DNA of 64,000 nucleotides from Devosia sp. ZB163 (lineage in GTDB: Bacteria > Pseudomonadota > Alphaproteobacteria > Rhizobiales > Devosiaceae), in NCBI RefSeq assembly GCF_028613635.1, contig NZ_JAQRMY010000003.1:694787-758786 (forward strand), given 5' to 3'. Of the stretch, positions 25,455 through 35,992 are shown piece by piece (the first letter of the stretch is position 1; each line of letters begins with the position of its first letter). The notes below the pieces were generated by a model. That model worked only from the letters and a program-made list of their open reading frames with translations, had not been told where the DNA came from and did not search any database. The translations under genes were made by a program, and so were the position numbers.

Positions 25455-25489
25455 CACGGCTGGCTGGTGCGGGGGGCTGCCCCTCACCC

Positions 25490-25577
25490 CGGCCCTCTCC
25501 CCCGGAGGGGCGAGGGGGCGATGTGGCACTGTCCGTGCAAAGTGCGTTCCCTCGCCCCTCCGGGGATAGGGAGTGAG
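25490..25577. repeat. REP-like inverted pair upstream of puuD
   Basis: CCCCTCACCCCGGCCCTCTCCCCCGGAGGGGCGAGGG (25490-25526) is mirrored by CCCTCGCCCCTCCGGGGATAGGGAGTGAG ending at 25577. The arms are inverted copies around a short unrelated spacer. This is part of the same type of G/C-rich element seen at 13.8, 19.7 and 28.2 kb. Confidence 0.7.
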
Positions 25578-25611
25578 ACCCGAGTGGCGTGACCAGAGGA
25601 CGACTGAAGCG

Positions 25612-26832
25612 ATGACCGACTACGCGATCTTCTGGGAATGGCTGAGCTTTGCGGTGCGCTGGACGCACGTGGTGACGGCCATCGCCTGGATCGGCTCGAG
25701 CTTCTATTTCATCGCGCTCGACCTGGGCCTCAGGAAGACGCCGAGCCTGCCGCCGCTGGCGCATGGCGAGGAGTGGCAGGTGCATGGGGGCGGCTTCTAC
25801 CACATCCAGAAGTACCTGGTGGCACCGGAGTTCCTGCCCGAGCACCTGACCTGGTTCAAGTGGGAGAGCTACTTCACCTGGCTGAGCGGATTCTGCCTGC
25901 TGGTGGTCGTCTACTATGTGGGCGCGGACCTCTACCTCATCGACCGGAATGTGCTGGACGTGCCCAACTGGGTGGCGATCTTCATTTCGCTGGGCTCGAT
26001 CGGGCTGGGCTGGCTGCTCTACGATACGCTCTGCAAGTCGCCCTTGGGGAACTCGACCTATGGGCTGATGGGGGTGCTGTTCCTGATCCTCGTCGCCATG
26101 GCCTGGGCCTACACGCAGGTCTTCACCGGCCGGGCGGCGATGCTGCACATGGGGGCGTTCACGGCGACGATCATGAGCGCCAACGTGTTCATGGTCATCA
26201 TCCCCAACCAGAAGATCGTGGTGGCGGACCTCAAGGCCGGGCGGGTGCCCGACGCCAAGTACGGCAAGATCGCCAAGCAGCGGAGCCTGCATAACAACTA
26301 CCTGACGCTGCCGGTCATTTTCTTTATGCTTTCAAGCCACTACCCGCTCGCATTCGCGACGGAGTGGAACTGGCTGATCGCGGCGCTGATTTTCCTCGAG
26401 GGCGTGCTGATCCGGCACTTCTTCAACACGCGCCACGCGCGCAAGGGCAACCCGACCTGGACCTGGGCCGCGGCCATCGTGATCTTCCTGATGATCGCGT
26501 GGCTGTCGAGTGGACCGAAGCTGCCGACCGGCGCCGAGACGGTGCCGTCGCCGCAGGCCGCGGTGCTGATGCAGAGCCCGCATTTCGAGGCGGCGAGCAA
26601 TGCCGTGCTCGCCCGCTGCTCGATGTGCCACACCGCCGAGCCGGTGTGGGAGGGGGTCGTCGAGGCACCCAAGAACGTAATCCTCGACAATCCTGTGGCG
26701 ATCGCCAACCGTGCTCACGATGTCGCTATCCAGTCGGGCTACTCGCACGCGATGCCACCGGGTAATGTTACGGAGATGACCGACGAGGAGCGTGCCGTGA
26801 TCGTTGCGTGGTTCCGCGAGGGTGGCAAGTGA
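25612..26832 (+). CDS. puuD: Membrane-bound urate oxidase (urate hydroxylase) PuuD
   Basis: 406 residues from ATG at 25612. About eight membrane helices come first (RWTHVVTAIAWIGSSFYFIALDL, then SYFTWLSGFCLLVVVYYVGA and others). A C-terminal cytochrome c domain has the haem motif CSMCH near residue 330 and a distal Met region (SHAMPPGNVTEMTDEER). This urate oxidase family, unrelated to uricase, oxidises urate to 5-hydroxyisourate and passes electrons to cytochrome. It fits between XdhAB and UraH. The stop overlaps the start region of guaD. Confidence 0.95.
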   Translation: MTDYAIFWEWLSFAVRWTHVVTAIAWIGSSFYFIALDLGLRKTPSLPPLAHGEEWQVHGGGFYHIQKYLVAPEFLPEHLTWFKWESYFTWLSGFCLLVVVYYVGADLYLIDRNVLDVPNWVAIFISLGSIGLGWLLYDTLCKSPLGNSTYGLMGVLFLILVAMAWAYTQVFTGRAAMLHMGAFTATIMSANVFMVIIPNQKIVVADLKAGRVPDAKYGKIAKQRSLHNNYLTLPVIFFMLSSHYPLAFATEWNWLIAALIFLEGVLIRHFFNTRHARKGNPTWTWAAAIVIFLMIAWLSSGPKLPTGAETVPSPQAAVLMQSPHFEAASNAVLARCSMCHTAEPVWEGVVEAPKNVILDNPVAIANRAHDVAIQSGYSHAMPPGNVTEMTDEERAVIVAWFREGGK

Positions 26833-26834
26833 GC

Positions 26835-28127
26835 ATGAAGATCCTGCGCGGGCGGGTGCTGACCTTCGTCAGCGAGCCGCAGGCGCGCGACGACCATGGC
26901 TCGTACCGCTACATCGAAGACGGCGCCGTCGAGATCGAGAACGGCAGGATCGTCAGGGTGGGGGCGTTCGAAGGGGCGCATGCCCCGGACGCCCGGATCA
27001 TCGACCACCGGCCGCACCTGATCCTGCCCGGGTTCATCGACCCGCACATCCATTTCCCGCAGATGCAGGTGATCGGCGCCTATGCCGGGGCGCTGCTCGA
27101 GTGGCTGAACACGTACACGTTCGTCGAGGAGCAGCGGTTTGCGGACGGGGCGCATGCCGAGCGCATCGCGTCGCGGTTCTTCGACGAGCTGATCCGGCAT
27201 GGGACGACCACTGCGGCAGCTTATTGCTCGGTGCATCCGCAATCGGTCGATGCCTTTTTCGGCGAGGCCGAGAAGCGCGAGATGCTGATGGTGGGCGGCA
27301 AGGTGATGATGGATCGCAACGCCCCGCCGGGCCTCTGCGACACGCCGCAATCGGGCTATGACGACACCAAGGCCGGGATTGAGAAGTGGCACGGGCGGGG
27401 CAGGGCGCACTACGCCATCACGCCGCGCTTCGCCATCACCTCTACGCATGAGCAGATGGCGATGGCGGAGGCGCTGGCCAAGGAATTTCCGGACCTCCAC
27501 ATTCAGACGCATGTGAGCGAGAACCTCGCCGAGATCGCCTATGCCAACGAGCTCTATCCGAACTTCGGCGACTATGTCGGTATCTACGAGAAGTACCACC
27601 TGCTCGGCCCGAAGACGCTGCTGGGGCACTGCATCCACCTGACGCATCGCGAGACCGAGGTGCTGTCCGAGACGAAGTCGGTGGCGGTGTTCTGCCCGAC
27701 CTCGAACCTGTTCATCGGCTCGGGGCTGTTCGACTACGACCGCCAGCACGAGCGCGGCGTGCGGATCGCTACGGCTACCGACGTCGGTGGCGGCAGTTCG
27801 TACTCGATGCTGCGGACGATGGACGAGGGCTACAAGGTGATGCAGTTGAGGGGGCAACGGCTGACACCGCTCCGCTCCTTCTACCACATGACGCTGGGCA
27901 ACGCCCGGGCGATGAGCCTCGAGGACCGGATCGGCTCGATCGCGCCCGGGATGGAGGCCGACATCGTGGTGCTGAACTCCGGCGCGACGCCGCAGATGAA
28001 GCTCCGGATGGAGACCGTGGATACGCTGGAGCAGGAGCTGTTCCTGTTGCAGACCTGCGGCGACGACCGGGCAGTGGTCGAGACCTATGTGATGGGCAAG
28101 CCGATGAAATCGGCACTGCCGGCCTGA
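26835..28127 (+). CDS. guaD: Guanine deaminase
   Basis: 430 residues from ATG at 26835; a GTG two codons earlier overlaps the puuD stop but is too close to the GAGGGTGG site. It is an amidohydrolase with the metal motif PGFIDPHIHFPQMQVIGAYA, THVSENLAEI, LGHCIHLTHRE and ATDVGGGSSYSML. It deaminates guanine to xanthine, the XdhAB substrate. Direct coupling to puuD supports one purine transcript. Length and motif order agree with the family. Confidence 0.95.
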   Translation: MKILRGRVLTFVSEPQARDDHGSYRYIEDGAVEIENGRIVRVGAFEGAHAPDARIIDHRPHLILPGFIDPHIHFPQMQVIGAYAGALLEWLNTYTFVEEQRFADGAHAERIASRFFDELIRHGTTTAAAYCSVHPQSVDAFFGEAEKREMLMVGGKVMMDRNAPPGLCDTPQSGYDDTKAGIEKWHGRGRAHYAITPRFAITSTHEQMAMAEALAKEFPDLHIQTHVSENLAEIAYANELYPNFGDYVGIYEKYHLLGPKTLLGHCIHLTHRETEVLSETKSVAVFCPTSNLFIGSGLFDYDRQHERGVRIATATDVGGGSSYSMLRTMDEGYKVMQLRGQRLTPLRSFYHMTLGNARAMSLEDRIGSIAPGMEADIVVLNSGATPQMKLRMETVDTLEQELFLLQTCGDDRAVVETYVMGKPMKSALPA

Positions 28128-28226
28128 TCCGAAGGTAGCGCGGTTAGCGCCTTTGGGGGATTGCGCCCGGGCATGAAAACGGTGATGCCGGGGGCGCGTG
28201 GGATTGTCTGGCGACGGACTATCGCC

Positions 28227-28275
28227 TCCCTCCACCCTTGTGGGGAAGGGGTTCTCCCCTCAAGGGGGAGGGGAG
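28227..28275. repeat. REP-like hairpin upstream of glcB
   Basis: CTCCCTCCACCCTTGTGGGGAAGGGG is followed by TTCTCCCCTCAAGGGGGAGGGGAG; each half is palindromic (CACCCTTGTGGG; CCCCTCAAGGGG). It lies in the 179-bp guaD-glcB gap, which otherwise shows nothing recognisable. Confidence 0.6.
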
Positions 28276-28306
28276 CAGACGAGTTGGATGAGCGAAGGAA
28301 GCGAAT

Positions 28307-30466
28307 ATGGCTGACTACATCGAGAAATCGGGCCTCAAGGTCGATCGGCTGCTGGTCGATTTCGTCGAGAAGGAAGCCATCCCGGGGACGGGTGTGACGC
28401 CCGAGCAGTTCTGGGGCGGGTTCGCCGGGCTGGTGCGCGAGTTCGCGCCGAAGAACCGGGAGTTCCTCGCGATCCGCGATCGGATCCAGACACAGATCGA
28501 CGACTGGCACAAGGCGAACGGGCCGGTTGCGGCCGATCCGGACAAGTACCAGTCTTTCCTCAGGGAGATCGGCTATATCGTTGCCGAACCTGCGGATTTC
28601 ACCATCGAGACGAGCGGGCTCGATCCCGAGATCACATCGATCTGCGGGCCGCAACTGGTGGTGCCGGTATCGAATGCGCGCTACGCGCTGAACGCGGCCA
28701 ACGCGCGCTGGGGCAGCCTCTACGACGCGCTTTACGGCACCGACGCGATTTCACGCGAGGGCGAATTGGCGCCGGGCAAGGGCTTCAATGCGAAGCGGGC
28801 GGCCGCAGTGGTCGAGCGGGCCGCGGACTTCCTCGACGAGGCCTTCCCGCTGGCTTCGGGCAGCCATCGGCACGTCACCGGCTATCATGTCGTGAAGGAT
28901 GGCGAGCGCCGGAGCTTCGTCGTCGATACGGCGGCCGGCCGTGTTGGGCTGAAGAACCCGGCGCAGTTCGCCGGCTATGGCGGCACGCAGGAGCGCGGCG
29001 AACTGGTACTGCGTCACAACGGGCTCCATGTCGTTCTGGTGATCGATCCCGCGAGCACCATCGGTGCGTCGCACAAGGCGGGGCTGGCCGATGTGGTGAT
29101 CGAGTCGGCGCTGACCACGATCCAGGACTGCGAGGACTCGGTTGCGGCGGTGGATGCCGAAGACAAGGTCGGAGTTTATCGCAACTGGCTCGGGCTGATG
29201 AACGGCACGCTCGAGGAGACGTTCGAGAAGGGCGGGAAGCAGATGACCCGCAAGCTCAATGCCGACCGGCAGTACAAGGATGTCGCCGGGCTGCCGCTGG
29301 TGCTGAAGGGCAGGTCGCTGCTGCTGGTGCGCAATGTCGGGCACCTGATGACGACGAAGGCAGTGCTCGATCCGGCCGGGCAGCCGATCGGCGAAGGGCT
29401 GATGGATGCGGCGGTGACGGCGCTGTGCGCGATGAGCGACAAGGTCAACTCGACGACCGGGGCGATCTATGTCGTGAAGCCGAAGATGCACGGGCCGGAC
29501 GAAGTGCAGTTCGCCTGCGATATCTTCGCGGCGGTCGAGAAGATGCTGGGGCTCAAGCCCGAGACCATCAAGATCGGCATCATGGACGAGGAACGGCGGA
29601 CGTCCGCCAACCTCAAGGCAGCGATCCATGCGGCGCGTCGCCGGGTGTTCTTCATCAATACCGGCTTCCTCGATCGCACCGGCGACGAGATCCACACCTC
29701 GATGCTGGCCGGGCCGGTACTGCGCAAGGACGATGTGAAGGCCGAGAAGTGGATCCAGTCCTACGAGGACCGGAACGTGCTGATCGGGCTTGCGGCCGGA
29801 TTCTCCGGACGAGCGCAGATCGGCAAGGGCATGTGGGCGCGGCCGGACGACATGGCGGCAATGCTGGCATCCAAGGCGGCCCATCCGAATGCGGGCGCCA
29901 ACACGGCCTGGGTGCCGTCGCCGACGGCGGCGACGCTGCATGCGCTGCACTATCACCAGATCAACGTGTTCGAGGCGCAGCAGCGGCGCCATAACCAGGC
30001 GACGCCGGGGCTGGACGAGCTGTTCTCGATGCCGGTGCTCGACAGGAGCACGCTCGACAAGGCGCAGATCCTGCGCGAGCTCGACAACAATGCGCAGGGC
30101 ATCCTCGGCTACGTGGTGCGCTGGGTGGACCAGGGCGTCGGCTGCTCCAAGGTGCCTGATATCAACAATGTCGGGCTGATGGAGGATCGCGCGACCTGCC
30201 GTATCTCCTCGCAGGCAGTGGCCAACTGGCTGATGCACGGGTTGGTCAGCGAAGCCGAGGTTCGGGCGGCTTTCGAGAAGATGGCGGCGGTGGTCGACGG
30301 GCAGAATGCCGACGATCCGCTCTATGTGCCGATGGCGGGGAAGTTCGACACTTCGATCGCCTACCAGGCGGCGCTGGACCTCGCGCTCGAGGGTGCGACG
30401 CAGCCGTCGGGCTACACCGAGCCCATCCTTCACGCGGCGCGCGAGAAGGTGAAAGCGGGCGCCTGA
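28307..30466 (+). CDS. glcB: Malate synthase G
   Basis: 719 residues, the normal length of the G isoform. The active-site regions are seen as [44 protein letters not shown], the [16 protein letters not shown] segment with conserved Glu/Asp, and the C-terminal [17 protein letters not shown]. It condenses glyoxylate with acetyl-CoA to malate. Its place right behind guaD suggests it salvages the glyoxylate released by AllA; it also serves glycolate use. Confidence 0.97.
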   Translation: MADYIEKSGLKVDRLLVDFVEKEAIPGTGVTPEQFWGGFAGLVREFAPKNREFLAIRDRIQTQIDDWHKANGPVAADPDKYQSFLREIGYIVAEPADFTIETSGLDPEITSICGPQLVVPVSNARYALNAANARWGSLYDALYGTDAISREGELAPGKGFNAKRAAAVVERAADFLDEAFPLASGSHRHVTGYHVVKDGERRSFVVDTAAGRVGLKNPAQFAGYGGTQERGELVLRHNGLHVVLVIDPASTIGASHKAGLADVVIESALTTIQDCEDSVAAVDAEDKVGVYRNWLGLMNGTLEETFEKGGKQMTRKLNADRQYKDVAGLPLVLKGRSLLLVRNVGHLMTTKAVLDPAGQPIGEGLMDAAVTALCAMSDKVNSTTGAIYVVKPKMHGPDEVQFACDIFAAVEKMLGLKPETIKIGIMDEERRTSANLKAAIHAARRRVFFINTGFLDRTGDEIHTSMLAGPVLRKDDVKAEKWIQSYEDRNVLIGLAAGFSGRAQIGKGMWARPDDMAAMLASKAAHPNAGANTAWVPSPTAATLHALHYHQINVFEAQQRRHNQATPGLDELFSMPVLDRSTLDKAQILRELDNNAQGILGYVVRWVDQGVGCSKVPDINNVGLMEDRATCRISSQAVANWLMHGLVSEAEVRAAFEKMAAVVDGQNADDPLYVPMAGKFDTSIAYQAALDLALEGATQPSGYTEPILHAAREKVKAGA

Positions 30467-30591
30467 TCGGCCTCACGTCCGCAAGGTTCCACGGGTCACG
30501 TTGTTTTGCGACGGGGCAACCATGCCCCGCTCCCCTCGTTCCGAGAGCAGGCCAAGCAGGGCCTCAACGACAAGAACGTAGGAGACAAACC

Positions 30592-30909
30592 ATGACTCGT
30601 TCCCTGATTTCTGCCCTGGCACTCACTGGTGCGATGCTGTTCGCCGGTCCGGCCTTTGCGCAGACCGTGGTCGGCGGTGCGACCGTCTCGGCGGAAGACC
30701 TGCCCAAGGTGCAGGCGGCGTGCGACACGCTGGCCGCCAAGGAGCAGGTTGATACCGGCGTGACGGCCGACACGCAGGCTTCGACCGAGACCAGCACTGA
30801 CGCGTCGGCCGGCGATACCGATGCCGGTATGGACGCGGCCACGACCACCAGCATCGACCTGGCGCTGCTGACCTACCAGTCCTGCAAGGACGCGGGCCTC
30901 GTGCAGTAA
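30592..30909 (+). CDS. Small secreted protein, paralogue A
   Basis: 105 residues with a clear signal peptide (LISALALTGAMLFAGPAFAQ). The mature part is short and has a Thr/Ala/Asp low-complexity middle (TQASTETSTDASAGDTDAG). Two Cys residues lie in VQAACDTL and YQSCKDAG. The ends resemble those of the next gene (VSAEDLPKV...CDTL versus LSPADATRV...CDAL; SCKDAG versus DCRRAG), so the two are tandem paralogues. No known family is recognised. Confidence 0.75.
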   Translation: MTRSLISALALTGAMLFAGPAFAQTVVGGATVSAEDLPKVQAACDTLAAKEQVDTGVTADTQASTETSTDASAGDTDAGMDAATTTSIDLALLTYQSCKDAGLVQ

Positions 30910-30929
30910 CAGTCTCCCGGACTGCGATG

Positions 30930-30959
30930 AAAGGGCGCGGTGGCAACGCCGCGCCTTTT
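30930..30959 (+). terminator. Rho-independent terminator after paralogue A
   Basis: GGCGCGG and CCGCGCC (30934-30940 with 30949-30955) form a 7-bp stem with an 8-base loop, flanked by AAAG and TTTT. It sits 20 bp after the stop of the first small secreted gene. Confidence 0.75.
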
Positions 30960-31019
30960 GCGTTACCGGCCATGACGCCGGGAGGGGAGGGCGCTATGAT
31001 CTGCACTGGAGATCGTCGA

Positions 31020-31334
31020 ATGAAGCAAATTCTCGTTGTGGCGCTGATGCTTGGTCTGGCCCTGCCGGCGGTGGCGCAGACCTCGATCAAAGGGGTTGAG
31101 CTGTCGCCGGCGGATGCCACGCGCGTCGACCGACAGTGCGACGCGTTGCGTTTTCGCATGGGCACGTCGCTGGTGAACAATCCTTCGGAGGAGCCGGCGC
31201 CGGGAGAGTCGGTGGCCGATCCATCCAGCCACTGGGCGAATGGGGCTGATGGTGTCGATGAGGCGCTGACGCGCCTCAACCTGTCGCAACTGTCGATCCA
31301 GGATTGCCGCAGGGCCGGGTTCTACGACAACTAG
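31020..31334 (+). CDS. Small secreted protein, paralogue B
   Basis: 104 residues from ATG at 31020, with GGAGAT upstream. A signal peptide (QILVVALMLGLALPAVAQ) is followed by a short domain that shares with paralogue A a beginning (GVELSPADATRVDRQCDAL) and an end (LSIQDCRRAGF), each with one Cys. The middle differs (NNPSEEPAPGESVADPSS). The pair may form an intramolecular disulfide in the periplasm. No function can be assigned. It ends one base before the stop of the convergent CocE-like gene. Confidence 0.75.
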   Translation: MKQILVVALMLGLALPAVAQTSIKGVELSPADATRVDRQCDALRFRMGTSLVNNPSEEPAPGESVADPSSHWANGADGVDEALTRLNLSQLSIQDCRRAGFYDN

Positions 31335-31335
31335 C

Positions 31336-32979
31336 TCAGGCCCTGTCGAGTTCGACCACGGGCAAGTGGATGGCGCTGGGATGGGCGGGGTCGTGGAAGA
31401 CTTCGATGTCCGCGGCGACCAGTGTCGTCGCCTCGCCGAGCGGCTCGTCGGTGCCGGTGTTGCGGGCATAGCGGGGGTGGGCACCGCTGGCGACCACGAC
31501 GCGCAGCCGGTGGTTGCGCTGGAACGTGTGGGCGGCCGCATGCATGCGGAAGCTCAGTTTCCAGATGTCGTCGGGCACCGCCGGATCGCCGGAGGTCTTG
31601 CGCAGGAAACCGTCGCAGACATTGGTCGAGACGCCGTTCTCGTCGACGTCAGAGAGGCGGACGAAGAAGTCGGTGTTCGGCAGGCTCGAGCGCGCATAGA
31701 GCGCGATGCGGACCTGGCCGAGAATGGTGACGGCGTTGAACAGCGGCTCCGAGGTATAGACCAAGAGATCGGACCGTGACTCGAGCGTAGCCTGATCGAC
31801 GGGGCCGGCGCCCTTGAAGGCGAACATGGCGCCGCCGATGGCCGGGGTCGGGTCGCGGGGGTCATAGGTGTAGGTGTCGGGCGGCGAGGCGCGCACGGGA
31901 CGCTGGGACAGGATCTTGTCCGGATGGAGCTGCCAGATCTGGCTCTCGGGCTCGATCGGGGGATAGCGGTCGAACTCGCGCCACTGGTTCTCGCCGGAAA
32001 CCCAGAGGCGGACGGGTGGCTGGCGCAGGTTCGAGGTGTCGCCCAAAAGCTTGGCATCCATCCATTCGAGCGTCTGCCTGACGCTCTCCATCTGCAGGTC
32101 CGGGCTGACATGGGTCCAGGGGCCGATGGTGAGGTGTGGTTCCTGGCCGGCATCGACCATCACGGAGTAGTCGCGCAGCAGCTGGTCGAGCATGAAGTCG
32201 TACCAGCCCGAGGTGAAGCTGGTGGGCGGGGTGCGCGCGCCGATGCGGTGGGTGTGGTCGAGCTTGTGCCAGAAGGCATCGTTGCCGATGGCCTCCTTCA
32301 TCCACTGCCGCCAGAACGGCACGACGCGGCCGGTGACGCGCTTGTCGGCGTCGCGCAGCGGCAGTTTCATGGTGGCGCTGAGCGTCGTGCGCTCGATGCC
32401 GCCGGTGAACATGCGCTGCGCGGTACGGATGGGGTTGCCCTTGATGCCCTCGACCGTCTGGATCCAGCTGAGCCAAAGTCCCACCGCCAACCCGCCACCG
32501 GGGAAGACGATGGATTCGAACTCGGCGCTGGTGACCTTGATGGCCATGGCGGATTTCTTGGGCAGGGCATCGCAGATGGCCCACTGAGCGTAGCCCAGAT
32601 AGCTCGGGCCCGAGGTGCCGAGGCGGCCGTCGAACCAGGGCTGGGCCTTGATCCAGTCGATGGTGGCGAGACCATCCTCGCGCTCGTGCCCGAAGGGATC
32701 GAACACCCCCTCCGACTTGTCGGTGCCGCGGCAGGCCTGCAGCACGACCTGATAGCCGCGCTCGGCGTAGACCTCGCCTATCGTGGCGAAGCCGGAGAGC
32801 CCGTAGGGTTCGCGCATCAGGATAGTGGGGTGCCGTCCGGGCAGCTTGGGGGCGAAATGTTCGGTGACGAGCGTGACGCCGTCATACATGGGCACGCGGA
32901 TGCCCCGCGTGCGCACGATGCCGCATTTGCGCTTGGGCAGCTTGTACAGATCAGCCAGGAACCGGCTTGCGATGCTCAT
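31336..32979 (-). CDS. CocE/NonD family hydrolase (X-Pro dipeptidyl-peptidase-like)
   Basis: 547 residues. The alpha/beta-hydrolase part starts with [32 protein letters not shown], then [17 protein letters not shown] and the nucleophile elbow [12 protein letters not shown] with the catalytic Ser. A C-terminal beta-sandwich follows ([45 protein letters not shown]). These are serine acyl- or dipeptidyl-hydrolases; the substrate is unknown. The start overlaps the adenine deaminase stop by 4 bp, so it is co-translated with that gene. Confidence 0.9.
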   Translation of the reverse strand: MSIASRFLADLYKLPKRKCGIVRTRGIRVPMYDGVTLVTEHFAPKLPGRHPTILMREPYGLSGFATIGEVYAERGYQVVLQACRGTDKSEGVFDPFGHEREDGLATIDWIKAQPWFDGRLGTSGPSYLGYAQWAICDALPKKSAMAIKVTSAEFESIVFPGGGLAVGLWLSWIQTVEGIKGNPIRTAQRMFTGGIERTTLSATMKLPLRDADKRVTGRVVPFWRQWMKEAIGNDAFWHKLDHTHRIGARTPPTSFTSGWYDFMLDQLLRDYSVMVDAGQEPHLTIGPWTHVSPDLQMESVRQTLEWMDAKLLGDTSNLRQPPVRLWVSGENQWREFDRYPPIEPESQIWQLHPDKILSQRPVRASPPDTYTYDPRDPTPAIGGAMFAFKGAGPVDQATLESRSDLLVYTSEPLFNAVTILGQVRIALYARSSLPNTDFFVRLSDVDENGVSTNVCDGFLRKTSGDPAVPDDIWKLSFRMHAAAHTFQRNHRLRVVVASGAHPRYARNTGTDEPLGEATTLVAADIEVFHDPAHPSAIHLPVVELDRA

Positions 32980-34688
32980 GTGACGAAGTCGAACTTGTCC
33001 ACGTCGAACAATCCACGGTCGGTCATCTTGAGGTGCGGGATAACGGGCAAAGCGAGGAATGCGACCTGCAGGAAGGGCTCGGGCAGCGTGCAGCCGAGCG
33101 CAAAGGCAGCCTCGCGCAGGCGATGCAGTTTCTCGGCCACCTGCTCGAAGCTCAGGGTGCTCATCAGACCGGCGATCGGCAGGGCGAGCTCGGCCGTCAC
33201 CTTGCCGCCGTCGGCCACGGCGAAGCCGCCGCCGAGTTCGATCAGCCGGTTCACCGCCACCGCCATGTCGATGTCGCTGACGCCGACGACCGTGATGTTG
33301 TGGCTATCGTGGCCGACCGAGGAGGCAATCGCGCCGCGCTTGAGGCCGAAGCCCTTGGTGAAGCTCAGCGCGACATTACCGTTGATGCCGTGGCGTTCGA
33401 TCACGCCGATCTTGATGACGTCGTTCTCGATGTCGGGGAGCGTCCCCTTGTCGGAGACCTCCAGTACCGCCGTCTCGCGGTAGGTGATGATCAGCCCGGG
33501 GCGGACGGCGATGACCGGGGTCTCGTTCTGGCGCGGATTGGGCGGGACGGTGAAGGTGGAGGCGCCGACGCGACTGGCCTTCATCGAGGAGAGGCCGACG
33601 GCCGGCACAAGTTGGCGCCGCTCGAACAGTTCGGGGCGAACGAGGCGGCCGGCAGACACCACTTCGGCGACCTGGCAGCCTTCGAGGTCATCGAGCAGGA
33701 CGATGTCGGCGCGGTAGCCGGGGGCAACGAGGCCGCGGTCCTTGAGCCCGAAGATGCGGGCGGCCGAATGCGAGGCGGCGCGGTAGACGTGATGCAGCGG
33801 CCGGCCGCGCGCGATCAGGCGCCGGATCGATGAGTCGAGGTGGCCTTCCTCGAGGATATCGAGCGGGTTGCGATCGTCGGTGCAGAGCGCGACATAGGCC
33901 GAGGTATCGGCGTCGAGGATTTCGGCGAGGGCATCGAGGTCCTTGGAGACGGAGCCCTCGCGGATGAGGATGGCCATCCCTTTCTGCAGCTTCTCGCGCG
34001 CCTCGACGGCGGTGGTTGCCTCGTGGTCGGTGCGAATGCCGGCGGCGAGATAGCCGTTGAGCTTGAGGTCGCTGAGCAGCGGAGCATGGCCGTCGATATG
34101 GCCGCCCTGGAAGGCGACGAGCTTGGCGATGATTCCGGGATCGCCCGCCAGGACGCCGGGGAAGTTCATCATCTCGGCGAGGCCGATGACCTGGGGGTGG
34201 CCGCGGAATTTCTCGAGGTCGGCGATCTCCAGGCGCGCGCCCGACGTCTCGTGCTGGGTCGCCGGAACGCAGGAGCTGAGGTTGACCCGGATATCCATCA
34301 CCGCGCGCTCGGCGCACTCGAGGAAGTAGCGGATGCCGTCGGCACCGAGCACGTTGGCGATCTCGTGCGGGTCGCAGATCACGGTGGTGACGCCATGCGG
34401 CAGCACGCAGCGCTCGAACTCGAAAGGGGTGACCAGCGAGGACTCGATATGCAGGTGCGTATCGATGAAGCCTGGGACGACGTAGCGGTTGTCGCCTTCG
34501 ATCAGCTGCCTGCCGTTGTAGTAGCCGTAGGTGCCGACGATGCGGTCGGCGACGATGGCGATGTCGGTATGGGTGATGGTGCCCGAGATCACATCGAGCA
34601 GGCGGACGTTCTTGATCACGACATCGGCGGGCTCTTCGCCGGCACCGGCCTTGATCATGCGGGTGAGGAGTTCGGGCGAGATGGTCAT
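32976..34688 (-). CDS. ade: Adenine deaminase
   Basis: 570 residues, typical of AdeC. It is an amidohydrolase with [20 protein letters not shown], the metal-site region [56 protein letters not shown] and [13 protein letters not shown]. It converts adenine to hypoxanthine for XdhAB. It is on the opposite strand from the main block and is coupled to a CocE-like hydrolase. Together with GuaD it brings both purine bases into the urate pathway. Confidence 0.95.
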   Translation of the reverse strand: MTISPELLTRMIKAGAGEEPADVVIKNVRLLDVISGTITHTDIAIVADRIVGTYGYYNGRQLIEGDNRYVVPGFIDTHLHIESSLVTPFEFERCVLPHGVTTVICDPHEIANVLGADGIRYFLECAERAVMDIRVNLSSCVPATQHETSGARLEIADLEKFRGHPQVIGLAEMMNFPGVLAGDPGIIAKLVAFQGGHIDGHAPLLSDLKLNGYLAAGIRTDHEATTAVEAREKLQKGMAILIREGSVSKDLDALAEILDADTSAYVALCTDDRNPLDILEEGHLDSSIRRLIARGRPLHHVYRAASHSAARIFGLKDRGLVAPGYRADIVLLDDLEGCQVAEVVSAGRLVRPELFERRQLVPAVGLSSMKASRVGASTFTVPPNPRQNETPVIAVRPGLIITYRETAVLEVSDKGTLPDIENDVIKIGVIERHGINGNVALSFTKGFGLKRGAIASSVGHDSHNITVVGVSDIDMAVAVNRLIELGGGFAVADGGKVTAELALPIAGLMSTLSFEQVAEKLHRLREAAFALGCTLPEPFLQVAFLALPVIPHLKMTDRGLFDVDKFDFVT

Positions 34689-34809
34689 GAAACGGCCGCG
34701 GTCAACATGCGCCAGCGTCAGTCAGCGCAGGCGCCCGGTCAAGTGGGGACGGAACCAGCGGGGTGACGAGGCGTTGGTTTTTCACGTTCGTCCTTAAGCG
34801 AGTAGCACC

Positions 34810-34986
34810 ATGAAGACCTACGATGCCCACAAGTCGACCACCGAGGTTCGCCAGGGTAGTCATCGCCTCACGAACTTCTGGGTGCTGGTCTGGTCCATTA
34901 CGGGAGTGATCGTGGCATTTGCCCTGATCTACCTGATCTTCTTCGTGTTCAACTCACCGCCGCCCGGGACCACGACCGGCGTCTGA
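34810..34986 (+). CDS. Small single-pass membrane protein, 58 aa
   Basis: ATG at 34810. The product has a polar N-terminus (MKTYDAHKSTTEVRQGSHRL) and one long membrane helix (WVLVWSITGVIVAFALIYLIFFVF), ending in a short Pro/Thr tail. The STTEVRQG...NFWVL layout resembles small hypothetical membrane proteins common in Hyphomicrobiales. It ends 5 bp before the topoisomerase IB start. The function is unknown. Confidence 0.7.
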   Translation: MKTYDAHKSTTEVRQGSHRLTNFWVLVWSITGVIVAFALIYLIFFVFNSPPPGTTTGV

Positions 34987-34991
34987 ATGCG

Positions 34992-35990
34992 ATGGCGAGA
35001 TTGAAGCGCGTCGGACGCGACGATCTCACGATTCGTCGCGTCCGCCATGGTCGTGGGTTTGGCCTCAGGGATGCCGAAGGCGCGCCCATCCGCGATGCCG
35101 AATTGTACGAGCGCGTCCGGACACTGGGCATACCGCCGGCGTGGACCGACGTCCGCATTGCCACGGCGCAGAATGCGCATATCCAGGCAGTGGGAAGCGA
35201 CGCGGCGGGGCGGCTTCAGTATATCTACCATCCGGACTGGGAGGCGCGGCGCACGCGCAGGAAGCAGCAGCAGCTTGGGACGCTGACGGCGGCCCTGTCA
35301 CGCATCCGCCGCCGTGTCCGCGAGGACCTGAGGGCCGAGGCGGGCAGCAAGGAACTGGCGCTGGCGCTGAGTGTGGCGCTCATCGATCGCACGGCGATGC
35401 GGGTGGGCCGTGAGCGGTATCTCGATGCGCATGGCACGCGCGGAGCCGGCACGCTGTTCAGCCGTGATGTCGCGGTACATGGCGACGAGGTGGTCATCAG
35501 CTTTCCCGCCAAGAGCGGCAAGACGGCGAGCTATCGGCTTGCGGATGCCCAGCTTGCGGAGGCGGTCGGCAAGGTGAAGTCGATCCCGGGCAAGCGGCTG
35601 CTGATGTATCGGGGCGAGGATGGGGTGGCGAGGCCGCTCAGGACCGATGACATCAACCGGTACCTGCGGGAAATCGCCGGCGTGCCGGTTACAGCCAAGG
35701 ATTTCCGGACCATGCATGCAAGCGCGCTGGCCGCCGAGGCGCTGGCCAGGCTCGAGCCAGGTGAGAGCCCGCCGGCACGGAAGCGGCAGATGGCGGCCGT
35801 CACCAGGCAGGTTGCGGCGTTCCTCCAGAACACGCCGGCGATCTGTCGGTCGAGCTACATCGCGCCGTGCCTCTACGCCCTGTTCGACAAGGGGCGGCTC
35901 GGGGAGATGTGGCTGGCAGGGGGCGACGGCGCTGCCGGCATCCGGCAGCGCGAGGTGAGGCTGGCAGCGGTGCTGGCCGAGGCCGGCTAG
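34992..35990 (+). CDS. DNA topoisomerase IB
   Basis: 332 residues, the usual bacterial TopIB length. The N-terminal domain has GIPPAWTDVRIATAQNAHIQAVG and GRLQYIYHPDWEARR. The catalytic domain has LALSVALIDRTAMRVGRERY, the Lys loop around AKSGKTASYRL, DFRTMHASALAAEAL with catalytic-region Arg/His, and CRSSYIAPCLYALF carrying the nucleophile Tyr. It relaxes supercoils via a 3'-phosphotyrosine. The segment before the Tyr reads RSSY where RKSY is common. Confidence 0.93.
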   Translation: MARLKRVGRDDLTIRRVRHGRGFGLRDAEGAPIRDAELYERVRTLGIPPAWTDVRIATAQNAHIQAVGSDAAGRLQYIYHPDWEARRTRRKQQQLGTLTAALSRIRRRVREDLRAEAGSKELALALSVALIDRTAMRVGRERYLDAHGTRGAGTLFSRDVAVHGDEVVISFPAKSGKTASYRLADAQLAEAVGKVKSIPGKRLLMYRGEDGVARPLRTDDINRYLREIAGVPVTAKDFRTMHASALAAEALARLEPGESPPARKRQMAAVTRQVAAFLQNTPAICRSSYIAPCLYALFDKGRLGEMWLAGGDGAAGIRQREVRLAAVLAEAG

Positions 35991-35992
35991 CG

